DNA of 32,500 bases from Prorocentrum cordatum (GCA_963575745.1 CAUYUJ010001759.1:1-32500), one strand, 5' to 3'. Positions 1 to 8,502 are shown, numbered from the stretch's first letter. Program-made: numbers and translations. Notes: a model not told the origin generated them from the letters alone.

Positions 1-62
1 GAGGAGGGGGAGGGGGAGCGGGAGGGGGAGGGGGAGGGTAGGGGGGAGGGCAGAGGAGGCGA
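1..62. repeat. G/A-rich low-complexity tract
   Basis: The window opens in purine-only DNA built from GAGGGG-type units on the plus strand. It is probably the end of a longer tract outside the window. No coding signal is visible. Confidence 0.8.
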
Positions 63-300
63 GGGGAGGCAAGCTAGGTGCGCTCGCGTCATATATGACA
101 TCCTACCCCTCCCTCCCATCCCTTACCATGGCGTAGATCCCCTCTCTACTCGCACAGTCGGATGTCGAGCAGGGCAATGATCCCGACAGGGTACGCGATG
201 TATTGTAGAGCACGGCATGGCATGGCGTAGAAGAGCACCGCAAAGCGTAGTATCAACCTAGCATTGCATTGCATGCCGTGGCATGGCACGGGAAATAACG

Positions 301-480
301 CCAGCGCTGCAGCAGGAGCACGAGTCGGAACGAGCGGAAGCGCGGAAATGAGGCCAGCGCTGCAGCGGGAGCACGATTCGGAACGAGCGGAAGCACGGAA
401 ATGAGGCCAGCGCTGCAGCGGGAGCACGATTCGGAACGAGCGGAAGCACAGAAATGAGGCCAGCGCTGCAGCGGGAGCAG
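301..480. repeat. 53-bp tandem repeat, about 3.4 copies
   Basis: The motif CCAGCGCTGCAG recurs at 301, 354, 407 and 460, exactly 53 bp apart, and the units between are nearly identical. The first unit is the most diverged. The open frames over this array on the minus strand are products of the periodicity. The flank at 180-290 has short GCATGG and GCATT iterations but no further full unit. Confidence 0.9.
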
Positions 481-746
481 CACTTTGGACAAAATGCAGG
501 CGAAAACCCAACTCCGGGGAATCCTGTGTGTAAAAAGCAGTACGCGGGGGGGGCTAATACTTTCAAGCCGTCATCCGGGGAAGAGGGAGAGCAGTATTCA
601 TATTGAGTAATTGTGGAGGGCCCCGAGCCGCATGGGGGGCTTAGGAGGGCACGAGGCGGCCCGGGGAGGCTCTCGGACGGCGCACGCGAGAGCAGCTTCG
701 CGTCGGGGCGCGGCCCCGTCCGAATGCCATCAAGAACTCGGCTCGA
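481..746. other. GC-rich stretch without recognised content
   Basis: I see no repeat with a clear period, no conserved protein motif and no RNA gene here. Confidence 0.5.
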
Positions 747-878
747 GTCGGGCGTATCCCTCTGCAGGAGGAGGATTCAAGAATAGTCGAAAAATAGTCG
801 GGGGACGATTTTTCTCATATTTTTTGTTTGTTTTCAAGATTTTCACCAAACATCCGCCTGTGGGAGGACATGCCCGAC
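747..878. mobile_element. MITE-like element, family 1, intact copy
   Basis: The left end GTCGGGCGTATCC continues as CTCTGCAGGAGGA. The right end is its approximate reverse complement, TCCGCCTGTGGGAGG then ACATGCCCGAC, giving terminal inverted repeats of about 26 bp with a few mismatches. The 132-bp unit has no coding capacity. The AT-rich centre contains two AATAGTCG-like repeats and ACGATTTTT. Related sequence occurs at 1752-2356 (split) and 15838-15980. No convincing target-site duplication is visible. This could be a DNA-transposon MITE or an introner-like element; the sequence does not decide. Confidence 0.65.
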
Positions 879-1005
879 CTAAAGCTGGGCCGACTCGGGG
901 CTGGTCTGGGCCCCAAATTGGGCCGCAAGCTGGGCCCAGTATCGTCCACAATTGATTCTGGAGCGCGCGCCCAAAAGCGTCGTCGAAAGTCGCATGTGGA
1001 GAAAT

Positions 1006-1201
1006 TGGTGCCGAGCGAGGGGGATGATGAGAAGGAGAAGGTCTTCTCAGTAGGCGGCGGGACTTCTCACAAGCCCACGCGCCTTCTGAGAAGTTTTCTG
1101 TGTTTTTGGGGAAGGCTGAGAATTCTTCTCAGAAGTCTGGGGAACTTCCGACCTTTCTGAGAAGGAAGGCCCTTCTCATCTCCCCCCTCGCTCGCCGCCT
1201 A
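1006..1201. mobile_element. 196-bp MITE-like element with 12-bp target-site duplication
   Basis: The exact 12-mer ATGTGGAGAAAT occurs at 994-1005 and 1202-1213. Directly inside it are inverted ends of about 30 bp: left TGGTGCCGAGCGAGGGGG then ATGATGAGAAGG, right (reverse complement) TAGGCGGCGAGCGAGGGGGG then AGATGAGAAGG. The interior repeats TTCTCA and TGAGAAG many times and includes the palindrome GAGAATTCTTCTC. There is no open frame of interest. The duplication next to matching ends is good evidence of transposition. Twelve bases is longer than the 8-11 bp usual for hAT and Mutator elements, so I assign no superfamily. Confidence 0.75.
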
Positions 1202-1213
1202 ATGTGGAGAAAT

Positions 1214-1751
1214 GCTCCAGACGAGCCCGAAAGTTGTCTGTTAGATGCATCTGGGCGACCAGGCGACCCCCGACGAGGCCAAGATCATCCGAGACCGATG
1301 GCTTTGCTAAATGTCTGAAGCTTCGAGGATCTTGCCCGCGGAGTCGGGCCCAGGCCGCGCCCTTCGAGGGCCCCGCGAGCGAAGTCTGGAAGCCGAGCAG
1401 GTGCCCAAGAGGGTTGGAAATGGAGCCAGATTGCGCCTCGAGAGCGTACAGTCGGTTCGCGGCGTGTCGACTGGCGGCGACCCCGCCGCCGGCGTTCAGC
1501 GTGGAACGCCGGCGGCGGCCCAGGATCGGTTGATGTTGAACGCTCGGACGCCGCGGAAACGGCCGATCGTTCAAGGTTGAACGATCCCCGCGGTGTGAGG
1601 AGCCAACGAACGCTGGGGTCGACGCGACACGCGCCTGTCGTATGGAGAACGGTCTGCAATTCCCGCTTGCCTTGGACGCCGTCTGGAAGCCGTCTTGGGC
1701 TGGAAGAGGGTCGATGCAGCAGCCAGGCGGCAGAACGGCACAGGCCTTCGA
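1214..1751. other. GC-rich stretch with two perfect hairpins
   Basis: No gene is recognised. The only structure is a perfect 14-bp inverted repeat at 1483-1496 and 1505-1518 with an 8-base loop, and a perfect 10-bp inverted repeat at 1565-1586 (GATCGTTCAA, then GG, then its complement). Their origin is unknown; they could be remnants of palindromic elements. Confidence 0.6.
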
Positions 1752-1811
1752 GTCGGGCGTGTCCCTCTACAGGAGGAATGTTCAAAAATCGTCAAAATTA
1801 TCCCAGTGCGA

Positions 1812-2259
1812 CCCTACCTAGGAGTTGGAGCCCCTATGAGAGCAGCCCTAGTAGTAACGGTAAAGCTAAGCTAAAGCTAAGCGAGAGCTAAGCTGAAGCT
1901 AAGCTAAATCTAAGCTAAAGCTAAGCTAAAGCTAAGCTAAAGCTAAGCTAAAGCTAAAGCTAGCTAAGCTAAAGCTAAGCTAAAGCTAAGCTAAAGCTAA
2001 GCTAAAGCTAAGCTAAAGCTAAGCTAAAGCTAAGCTAAAGCTAAGCTAAAGCTAAGCTAAAGCTAAGCGACAGCTAAGCTAAACTAAAGCTAAAGCTAAC
2101 GCTAAAGCTAAAGCTGAAGCTAAAGCTAAAGCTAAAGCTAGGGGGCGCAACTGGGGGAACCGCGGGGCGGGGACTGGGGGAACCGCCCGGGGCGGCCTAC
2201 ACTGCCCGGCCCCTTTAAGCAAACAAAGTAAGAACCCTCTAGGCAGAGCCTAGGTAGGG
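1812..2259. mobile_element. Putative insertion bounded by perfect 11-bp inverted repeats
   Basis: CCCTACCTAGG at 1812-1822 is the exact reverse complement of CCTAGGTAGGG at 2249-2259. The 448 bp between hold the GCTAAA minisatellite and two CTGGGGGAACCGC repeats at about 2150-2195. The position inside a split family-1 element supports an insertion. I do not see a clean target-site duplication. Confidence 0.45.
1859..2140. repeat. GCTAAAGCTAA minisatellite (11-bp unit, with 6-bp variants)
   Basis: The plus strand repeats AGCTAA and AGCTAAA for about 280 bp, mostly as an 11-bp unit, with a few single-base variants near both ends. It is not the TTTAGGG-type telomere repeat. There is no coding sequence. 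Confidence 0.95.
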
Positions 2260-2444
2260 AAATAGTCTGGGGACGATTTTTGAGTATTTGTTTGTAGATA
2301 TGTTTTGGCTCTTTTCTATTTTTCCTCCAATCCGCCTGTAGGGGGACATGTCCGACCTCAGCTTGGGGGGGGGGTGAAAGCCATGCAGGGAGCTCTCACA
2401 GTCAAATCTCACACGCCCCTCAGCCGGGTGGGCGGGCGGATTCA

Positions 2445-2760
2445 GCAGCTCTTGAGCTATTTGTGGGCCCTCTTGGGCCGTTTTGGGGTCCCCTTGGGGA
2501 CTTCTTGGGCCGTCTTGGAGCGATCCTTGGGGCCTCTTGAGCAGTCCCGGACGCTGTAAAGACCGAAGAGGCGAGCATGCTAAAACTGCACGCTTTCCCA
2601 AAGAGGAATGGGGCGATGTTTGCCTTTGGGGGCTTTCTCGGGGCTCCTCTTGGAGCCTTACTGGGGCGTCTTGGAGGCCATCTGGGCAGTCTTGCGTCCA
2701 TTTCGGTTGTTTTGAGCTTTCCTCCGCGTGTAGGAGCCGAGCTTGAGCCAGCTGGGAGTC
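2445..2760 (+). repeat. CTTGGGG-rich dispersed repeat, copy 1
   Basis: CTTGGGG, CTCTTGGG and GTCTTGG motifs recur every 12-20 bp on both sides of a less repetitive core at about 2548-2630 (GCTGTAAAGACCGAA, then ATGCTAAAACTGCACG, then GGCGATGTTTGCC). The same core, in the same order, occurs near 18320 and 28500. This marks a dispersed family rather than random low-complexity DNA. The long minus-strand open frames here are artefacts. Confidence 0.65.
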
Positions 2761-2814
2761 CACGGAGTGTAGATTTGAAGGTTCCAGCGGCCCTAGAGGT
2801 GCGTTGAGGAGCCG

Positions 2815-2936
2815 GCCCTCCCCCCTTCCCCCCCCCCTTCCCTTCCCCTTCCCCCCCCTCCCCCTTCCCCCTTCCCCCCCCCCTTCCCCCCCCTCCCCCG
2901 CCTTCCCCCCCCTTTCCCCCCCCCTTCTCTTCCCCC
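2815..2936. repeat. C-rich pyrimidine tract (CCCCTTCCC type)
   Basis: The plus strand is almost only C with TT interruptions for about 120 bp. The minus-strand glycine-rich frames across it are low-complexity artefacts. Confidence 0.95.
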
Positions 2937-3163
2937 CCAAAAAACTTGATTTGGTGCCCTGGATGGGAGGGAAAGGGGGGAGGGAGGAAGCCAAATGTTT
3001 CACACGCACTTGGCACCCCCAGCAGGCGGGGGTCGGCAGATTCCGATGATCCGATGCGGCCCGATGCTCGCGTGGCTTTGTTGTGCCTCTTGGCTTGGTC
3101 GACCGATGCGATTCCGACTCCGTGTCGACGCAGCCAGATCCGACGCGCATTCCGTCCGACCTG

Positions 3164-3212
3164 AGGAGGAGGAGGAGGAGGAGGAGGAGGAGGAGGAGGA
3201 GGAGGAGGAGGG
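3164..3212. repeat. (GGA)n microsatellite
   Basis: This is an uninterrupted GGA trinucleotide run of about 16 units on the plus strand. Confidence 0.97.
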
Positions 3213-3278
3213 CTTTCCAGAGTCGATGTTGACAGGTCCTCATCTTCCTCCGAGAAGGAGGGAAGCAAGATCTAAGAC

Positions 3279-3650
3279 ATGATTAACTCCGAAGTCAATT
3301 TTATGTCTCTAATGGAACTGTTGCAAACCTTGCCACGGCTCGGCTCCGGAGTTGATTTACTCCACAGACGATGTTCGGACCGGCTTCCTCCGAATGTACT
3401 TCAGAGTCGATCCGTTGTAAGGTCAGTACCAGTTCCACTTGGGTGCTGCATTAATTCCGAAGTAACTATACGCCGCGCCGCGCAACTTCACCAGACAGCC
3501 TTACTCGTGAGTTCATTCCAGAGTAGATTCGCGGTCACGATGTCGGCCCGCACTACCTTCGCCTGGGCCGTGATCAGCACATTCGTGGGTCCCAGGGCAC
3601 GACGCAGCTGTGCCCGTGAATTCATTATGGAGTAGACTCACCCCTCCGCG
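3279..3650 (-). repeat. Degenerate palindromic repeat cluster (GAGTTCATTCYGGAGT type), reverse orientation
   Basis: Six motifs of the form AATTCCGAAGT or GAGTTCATTCCAGAGTAGA recur every 50-70 bp. They align, in reverse complement, with the cluster at 5311-5960, including the intervening GGTCCCAGGGC and GGCCCGC segments. Each motif is itself nearly palindromic. No protein is encoded. Confidence 0.6.
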
Positions 3651-3885
3651 GACGTTACGGCGGAAAAAGCGCAGCAACGAGTCTTCTGAATCCGTCGAGT
3701 GAGTCGCTGGCTGCCGTGGCCCGAGTCCACAGAAAACCCACGGTTCAATGCACGCTCGCGGGGTCCCCAGGCCGAGACAGCTCACGGAAGAAGGCGGTGG
3801 GGACCGAGCGTTTGCGCGTTTCGCGGCGGTCTTGCCTTCATTTTGCGGCGGCGCCGCCCTCAAACGCCGACGGGCGCAATCCTTC
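3500..3885 (+). repeat. Left arm of a large imperfect inverted repeat
   Basis: This segment aligns in reverse complement with about 5060-5430. Shared stretches in order include GGTCCCAGGGC, CGTTACGGCGGAAAAAGCGC, GCACGCTCGCGGGGTCCCCA, ACAGCTCACGGAA, and CGTTTCGCGGCGGTC. The similarity is continuous over more than 350 bp with many substitutions. A partial direct repeat of the same unit starts again at about 4055 and at 4825. Confidence 0.65.
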
Positions 3886-4044
3886 ACCACCCACCAAACC
3901 ACCCCAACCCAACCCGAAGGCCCCAATTTATCCTCGATTTCCAGTGGGGGGGTCGTGGAACATCGAGAAAACACATGGAACCCGTACCCCCCCCAACCCG
4001 AAATTCGGGTCTTCGGGTTGGGTTGGGGTGGTCTGGTAGGTAGT
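3886..4044. mobile_element. MITE-like element with about 45-bp inverted ends, in the left arm
   Basis: The left end at 3886 (ACCACCCACCAAACCACCCC, AACCCAACCCGAAGGC) and the right end up to 4044 are inverted copies of each other over about 45 bp with few differences. CAATCCT lies just outside the left end (3877-3883) and directly outside the right end (4045-4051), consistent with an imperfect 7-9 bp target-site duplication. The centre is about 70 bp and non-coding. The element separates two tandem copies of the repeat unit described for the arm. Confidence 0.65.
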
Positions 4045-4139
4045 CAATCCTCTGGATGACTCGTTTGCTGGCGGGGCCGGAACCCACAACATGGGAGCCA
4101 GCGTGGGCCCCAAGCAGTGTGTTCCCGGCAATTTCACGT

Positions 4140-4540
4140 CGTGCAATACAGCTGAAGCAATCTATGCTGCAATCTACGTGGTGCAATAGATGCGGTGCAG
4201 TCTGTGTGGTGCTATCTACGCGGTGCGATCCATGTTGTGGGGTCAGTGTCGCGCAGTCTATGTAGTGCTGTCTATGTTGCACAGTACATGTGTAGTGCAG
4301 TCTACGTGGCGCAATGTATGTTGTCCGCTCTATGTTGTGCAACACATGTGGTGCCATATGTGTGGTGCAATCTACGTTGTACATTATACTTTGCACAACC
4401 GATGTAGTGCCATCTATGTTGTGCAACATATGTGGTGCAATATAGATTGAGCAAGCCATGTGGTGCAATAGCTGCGGTCGTGCAATATATGTTGCGCAAT
4501 CTATGCGGTGCAATCTGTGTGGTGCGATCGGTGTTCTGAG
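4140..4540. repeat. Degenerate minisatellite, about 20-bp GTGGTGCAATCTATGTTGTG unit
   Basis: GTGGTGCAATCTATG, GTTGTGCAATATATG and close variants repeat every 17-22 bp for about 400 bp, with one more unit near 4583. All six frames stay partly open because the period is loose. The Cys/Tyr/His-rich peptides predicted here are artefacts. The stretch 4605-4650 that follows is a short GGCGACG iteration. Confidence 0.85.
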
Positions 4541-4824
4541 CGATCTAAAAGCGCTCCGAAGGCGCTAATCTTGTTTCGTGCACTCTCTATGTGGTGCAGT
4601 CCACCAGCGGCGACGAGGCGGCGACGGGGCGGCGACGGCGACAGCATAGCCGCCAGACTTGCCACGCGACCCAGTTCCTTAGAGGACAAGCGATCACCCC
4701 TGAGTGCAAGCACTGTCTGGGGAATCGACTGCGGCTGAACGCACGCTCGCGGGGCACGCACGCAGCGCCCCCCAGCGCGGGCACGCGCAGGCCTCTGCAC
4801 GAGGCTTCTGCGGGCGGGGCCCAA

Positions 4825-5010
4825 CGACTGTTCCATGCACGCTCGCGGGGTCCCCAAGCCAGAACAGCTCACGGCAAAGCTTGGGCTTCTCTGCGCTCGG
4901 GGCGCCCCCGCCACAGAGTGAGGCAGGGGCTCCGCGCAGCGCGCGAGCTCTCGGTGCCCGCCGCCTTCCTTCGGTGAGTCGTTTCGGCCCGTGGGCCCCG
5001 CGAGCGCGCG
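4825..5010. repeat. Short inverted pair of the arm unit (hairpin)
   Basis: GCACGCTCGCGGGGTCCCCA with its downstream CAGAACAGCTCACGG (4836 onward) runs forward. It is followed by the reverse unit ending in GGGCCCCGCGAGCGCGCGTG at about 4985-5010. The two form a foldback with a centre near 4920. Confidence 0.5.
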
Positions 5011-5059
5011 TGAAACCGTATGTTCGTGGTTTCGGGCCCCGCGTTCGGACACGAGTCAC

Positions 5060-5430
5060 TCAAAGGATTGCACGTGTCGGCGTTCGGGGCGCCTCCGCCG
5101 CAAAAGAGGGCAGGACCGCCGCGAAACGTTCAAACGCTCGGCTCCCGTCGACTTTTTCCGCAAGCTGTTTCGGCCTGGGGACCCCGCGAGCGCGCATTCA
5201 TCAGTGTTTTTTTCGTAGGCGCAGGCCCCGCCAGCAAACGGTTTATTCGAAAGGTTCACAGGAATCGTTACTGCGTTTTTCCGCCCTAACGCCCGCGGCG
5301 GGGTGACTTTACTCCGGAGTTAAATTACGGGCACGGCTGCTTCGCGCCCTGGGACCGGCGAGTGCACTGATTCAAGCCTAGGCGAGAGTAGCGCGGGCCG
5401 CCATGGGACGCGCGAGTTGATTCCCGAGAA
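5060..5430 (-). repeat. Right arm of the large imperfect inverted repeat
   Basis: This is the reverse-complement partner of 3500-3885. It contains GGGGACCCCGCGAGCGCGC and the GCGGAAAAACG segment in inverted order. Similarity fades into the palindromic repeat cluster beyond 5430. Confidence 0.65.
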
Positions 5431-5960
5431 ATTCTTGGGCAAGGCTGGCTCGGGCTGCCCTGGGACCCGCGAGTACACTCGGGCGTGTATTGACTCGGGC
5501 AGGGCAAAGCAGGCTCGGGCCGCCGCAGAACCCGCGAGTTTATTCGGGAGTGAACCCACGAGCACGGTGCCTCGCAGTCGGGCGCTGTATATTGTGCGTC
5601 ACAGTCGTGATGCGCTTTGTGCTTCTGCTTCACAGTCGTGTCGCACTCCGTTATCCGCCGCGCGCTATCGCAACCCGGAGGTGATTTTTAAAACCTACAG
5701 GCAGGCGCACCGCCAAGCATCGGTCCAACAGCGATCCGGATGCTTTTGCCAACGCGTCTTACAGATGCACGGCTTCTGACCTGAAGGCTGGTCCGGGCTG
5801 CCCCAGGATCTCGCGATTGTATTCCAGAGTTGACTCATGGGCAAGGCCGGCTCTGGCCACCTGGGGGCCGCGAGTCTATTCCAGAGTTCATTCACGGGCA
5901 GGTTTGGCCCGATCTGCTCCAGGGCCCGCGAGTTCACGCACTCCAGAGTGTGATCCTGGG
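5311..5960 (+). repeat. Degenerate 60-70 bp repeat cluster (GGGCAAGGCTGG / GAGTTYATTC)
   Basis: Units run approximately GCGAGTTCATTCCGGAGT, then GGGCAAGGCTGGCTCGG, then GCCCTGGGACCCGCGAGT. They recur with heavy substitution near 5312, 5417, 5490, 5535, 5815, 5875 and 5930. The 5580-5800 part is poorly conserved. The block is repetitive and non-coding. Confidence 0.7.
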
Positions 5961-6039
5961 CAGGGCTGGCTCCCGTCGGCTCCAACAAGCCGTCGAGAGG
6001 ACCAGAAGTTGCCCGAAGTCAGCACAGAACTTTGCTATG

Positions 6040-6640
6040 TATTCCCGAAGCCTTCAAGGAACACTTGAGGAGAAGCTCCGTAGTGGCCTCCCAGAGATGC
6101 TTATGAGCATATTCCCGAGCATGGCTTTGAGAAACTCCAGAGAAGTGTTCGAGAAGCTTGTCGGATGCCTGTCCGGAGGCTTGTGAGAAACTGGTCAGAA
6201 GTTTCTGCGAATGTATTGTGAAGTTGTTCGTAAGTCAGAAGCCTGCTAAAAGCCACTTCGGAAGTCTTTATACAGGTTCGGAGCATCCTTTCAGAAGCCT
6301 TTGAACAGATTCTCTTAGTCTTGCGAGAAGGGTCATGTGAGCTGCACAGAAGCCTTTGGAAGTTTTGTCAGAGCTTCCCAGACGCTTCTGTGAAGCTTGT
6401 GGGAAGCCTCGGGCTAGAGAAGCTTATCAGAAGCCTCCGAGAAGCGTCTCGGAAGCTTGTCAGACGCCATTGACAAGCTTGTGAGAAGCCGTTTAGGAAC
6501 TTCGGAACTTTTCCCGTTTTCGTCATATGTCCTTGAAAGACCTGCCTCTCCGAAGCCCGTCGGAAACGACTTAGAAGCGGCCCGGAAGCGGCCAGAAGCG
6601 GCCCAGAATATTTTCTTCAGTTCATCAGAAGCCTTCGAGC
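6040..6640. repeat. Degenerate GAAGCTTGTSRGAAGCC minisatellite
   Basis: GAAGCCT, GAAGCTTGT, AGAAGTTT and GAGAAGC motifs recur at about 15-30 bp over 600 bp with frequent substitutions. The spacing is too irregular to give one period. No reading frame is maintained. Confidence 0.65.
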
Positions 6641-6659
6641 ACGAGGACGTGGGAAGATC

Positions 6660-6985
6660 AGGATGAGCATGATGGAAAGGAGGAAGAGGATGGCGAGGTG
6701 GAGGGCGAGCAGCAAAGCCGTTTGCATTTTGTAACCCCGCCGGGGTCTTCCCCTGTTGTCTGTTGAAAGCTTCTTGGAGTCCTCATGGGGCGTCTACAAA
6801 TAGTCAGGATGAGCTTGTCGAGGGGGGCCCAACGAGTTCAGACGCGGTTTTCTTAGGGCTCCCAGGGAGTTCGGATGAGAATGTAGCAAGGAGCCCGAGG
6901 AGTTAGGATCATGTTTTCGTGAGGAGCTCAAGGACTTAGGATGAGGTTTTCGTTGACGCCCCGACAAGTCATTGTCAGGTTCCAG
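6660..6985. repeat. Weak repeat of about 50 bp (GAGTTCGGATGAGRTTTTCGT)
   Basis: From about 6800, GAGTTCAGACGCGGTTTTC, GAGTTCGGATGAGAATG, GAGTTAGGATCATGTTTTCG and GACTTAGGATGAGGTTTTCG follow each other about 40-55 bp apart. Nothing is recognised in 6660-6800. Confidence 0.5.
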
Positions 6986-7194
6986 TCAAATAGGGCCTCT
7001 CTGGGACACCCTGAAAACCACCACCTTTCTTCCCGAAACTTTTTCACACCAGGGTTTTCTCAAGCTCCTCAGAGGCGTGTGTGAAAAGCTGTCTAGGGGC
7101 TTGCTTCACAGCGCCTACAAGAGGAACTTGATGGGGAGCTCCTCGGCTCCTCGGAAGCTTCCCCGAAGATGTTCGCAAACTTTTGGAAAGCTGC

Positions 7195-7405
7195 ATGGGC
7201 AAGGCTGGCTCGGCCCGCCCTGGGGCCCGCAAAGATGCTCCGACGTCAATTCACGGGCAAGGCTGGCCCGACCCGCCCTGGCACCCGTGAGTTCACTCCA
7301 GCTTGGGGCCCGCGAATTTTTTCCGGAGTAAATTCACGGGCAAGGCTGGTTCGACCCGTCCTGTGACCCGCGAGTTCATTCTGGAGTGAACTCGTGAGAA
7401 CGCTG
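7195..7405 (+). repeat. Second cluster of the GGGCAAGGCTGG / GAGTTCATTC repeat
   Basis: Three to four units of 60-70 bp with GGGCAAGGCTGGCTCGGCCC and CCGGAGTAAATTCACGGGC are better conserved here than at 5311-5960. The segment GAGTTCATTCTGGAGTGAAC (about 7372-7391) is almost a perfect palindrome. Confidence 0.7.
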
Positions 7406-7587
7406 GCACCACTTCCGGCGCGAAGCAAATTTACTCTGGAGTCAATTTGGATAGTCCTGGAACTGGCGCCGACCTTCCTCTCAACTACCTCTGGAGCAAA
7501 CTTATCCCGAAGCGGAAACGAGTGCCAACATGCTAAAGAAACTATTCCAGAAGATGTCTTTAAACGTCATCCTGGTTTCAACCTCTT

Positions 7588-7640
7588 CCATCTTCCTCCT
7601 CCTCCTCCTCCTCCTCCTCCTCCTCTTCCTCCTCCTCCTC
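7588..7640. repeat. (TCC)n microsatellite
   Basis: This is a nearly pure TCC run on the plus strand with two TTCC interruptions. Confidence 0.95.
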
Positions 7641-7659
7641 TTCGACGCCGACTGGTTTT

Positions 7660-7772
7660 CGTGTCATGACTCGGGCCTCCGGCGGCCGTTCGGGGCGCTC
7701 TGGTAGCCCCAGAAAACTCTTGACGAGGCGCAGTTGTTGGGAAGCACCCCGGGGCGAGAAGTTGTTTAAGAG
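7660..7772 (-). mobile_element. MITE-like family X, truncated copy
   Basis: In reverse complement this matches the right half of the family-X copies at 9613, 9960 and 11160. Shared parts include CTGCGCCTCG, CCGAACGGCCGCCGGAGRCC and ATGACNCGAAAACC. The left half is missing; the CTTGGGG repeat begins instead. Confidence 0.5.
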
Positions 7773-7779
7773 CCGACGA

Positions 7780-8028
7780 AGCTGGAGGCTCTTGGGCGAT
7801 CTTGAGGTCCCGGCCCTCTTTGGGGGCCTCATGGGCTATCTTGGAGCTGTCTTGGAGGCCTCCTGGGCCGTCTCGGGCGGTCGGACACCCAGACAGTTGA
7901 GAACTGCAGCATCCTTCAAAGACCAAGAATATCAATGTGTTTCGTCTCCTTGGGCGTTCTTGCAGGCCTCACGGAGGCCTTCTTCGGTCGTTGCGGAAGC
8001 CTCTCTAGCTGCCTTGAGGCCGTTCGGG
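7780..8028 (+). repeat. CTTGGGG-type dispersed repeat, short copy
   Basis: CTCTTGGG, ATCTTGAGG, GTCTTGGAGGCCTC and CTCCTTGGGCG recur on either side of a core at about 7895-7945 (CTGCAGCATCC, CAAAGACCAAGAATATC). The core differs from that of the copies at 2.5, 18.3 and 28.5 kb, so membership is tentative. Confidence 0.45.
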
Positions 8029-8029
8029 G

Positions 8030-8230
8030 CCTCCTCCTCCTCCTCCTCCTCCTTCTCCTCTTCCTTCTTCTCGTCCTCCTCTTCAGTGCGAACGCACCGC
8101 TCCAGATATCGCAGTCTGGGCATTTGAACTGGTTTTCAGTCTGCCGGACTCGTGTACCCGTCGAGCTCCGCCGCCGCCTCCCTCTCGTCGTCCTCCTCGT
8201 CGTCCTCGTCCTCGTCCTCGTCCTCCTCGC
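8030..8230. repeat. (TCC)n and (CGTCCT)n arrays
   Basis: A TCC/TTC run at 8030-8085 is followed by about 95 bp of ordinary sequence and then CGTCCTCGTCCTC iterations at 8185-8230. Confidence 0.9.
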
Positions 8231-8502
8231 CTGTGGCGCTGGTGCCATGCTTCGCGCTGGACATCGGGCACGGGGATTGCACATTCGGCTGAGAGTCGGG
8301 GCCATCTGGTCCGCACAGCCCGTGGAGCCTTGTGTCCGCTCAGCTTGGGGAACCAACCTCGTTGCGCATGGTAGTCGATTTGGCAGGGTGTGTGTCGGAG
8401 GTTTTGTTCGGCGACGAGGTGTCTGCATACTCCCGAGTCGGCCTTTTCGGACGGTCTGTGCCACGCCCGCGGGGAGAGGCCTCTCGATGGACTCCATGGA
8501 CT
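8231..8502. other. Ordinary-complexity island between pyrimidine arrays
   Basis: About 270 bp of non-repetitive GC-rich sequence. Frames are open but I recognise no protein motif, and third-position bias is not striking. Confidence 0.4.

Larger units (their letters stand above)
1752..2356. mobile_element. MITE-like element, family 1, apparently split by an insertion
   Basis: The left end at 1752 (GTCGGGCGTGTCC, CTCTACAGGAGGA) and the right end at 2332-2356 (TCCGCCTGTAGGGGGACATG, TCCGAC) are nearly perfect inverted complements of each other. They match the intact copy at 747-878. The left part stops near 1800 and the right part resumes near 2257 with AAATAGTCTGGGGACGA. The 450 bp between them do not belong to the element. 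One element interrupted by a younger insertion is the simplest reading; two truncated copies is the alternative. Confidence 0.5.

Noticed and set aside
1859-2140. Interstitial telomere repeat
   Set aside because: The unit GCTAAAGCTAA is not a TTTAGGG-type telomere motif and the array sits inside an element.
2239-3268. Minus-strand open frames of 282 and 334 residues
   Set aside because: They run through the GGA array, the C-rich tract and the CTTGGGG repeat. Composition is Gly/Arg/Pro-rich without any domain, and both frames are open simultaneously.
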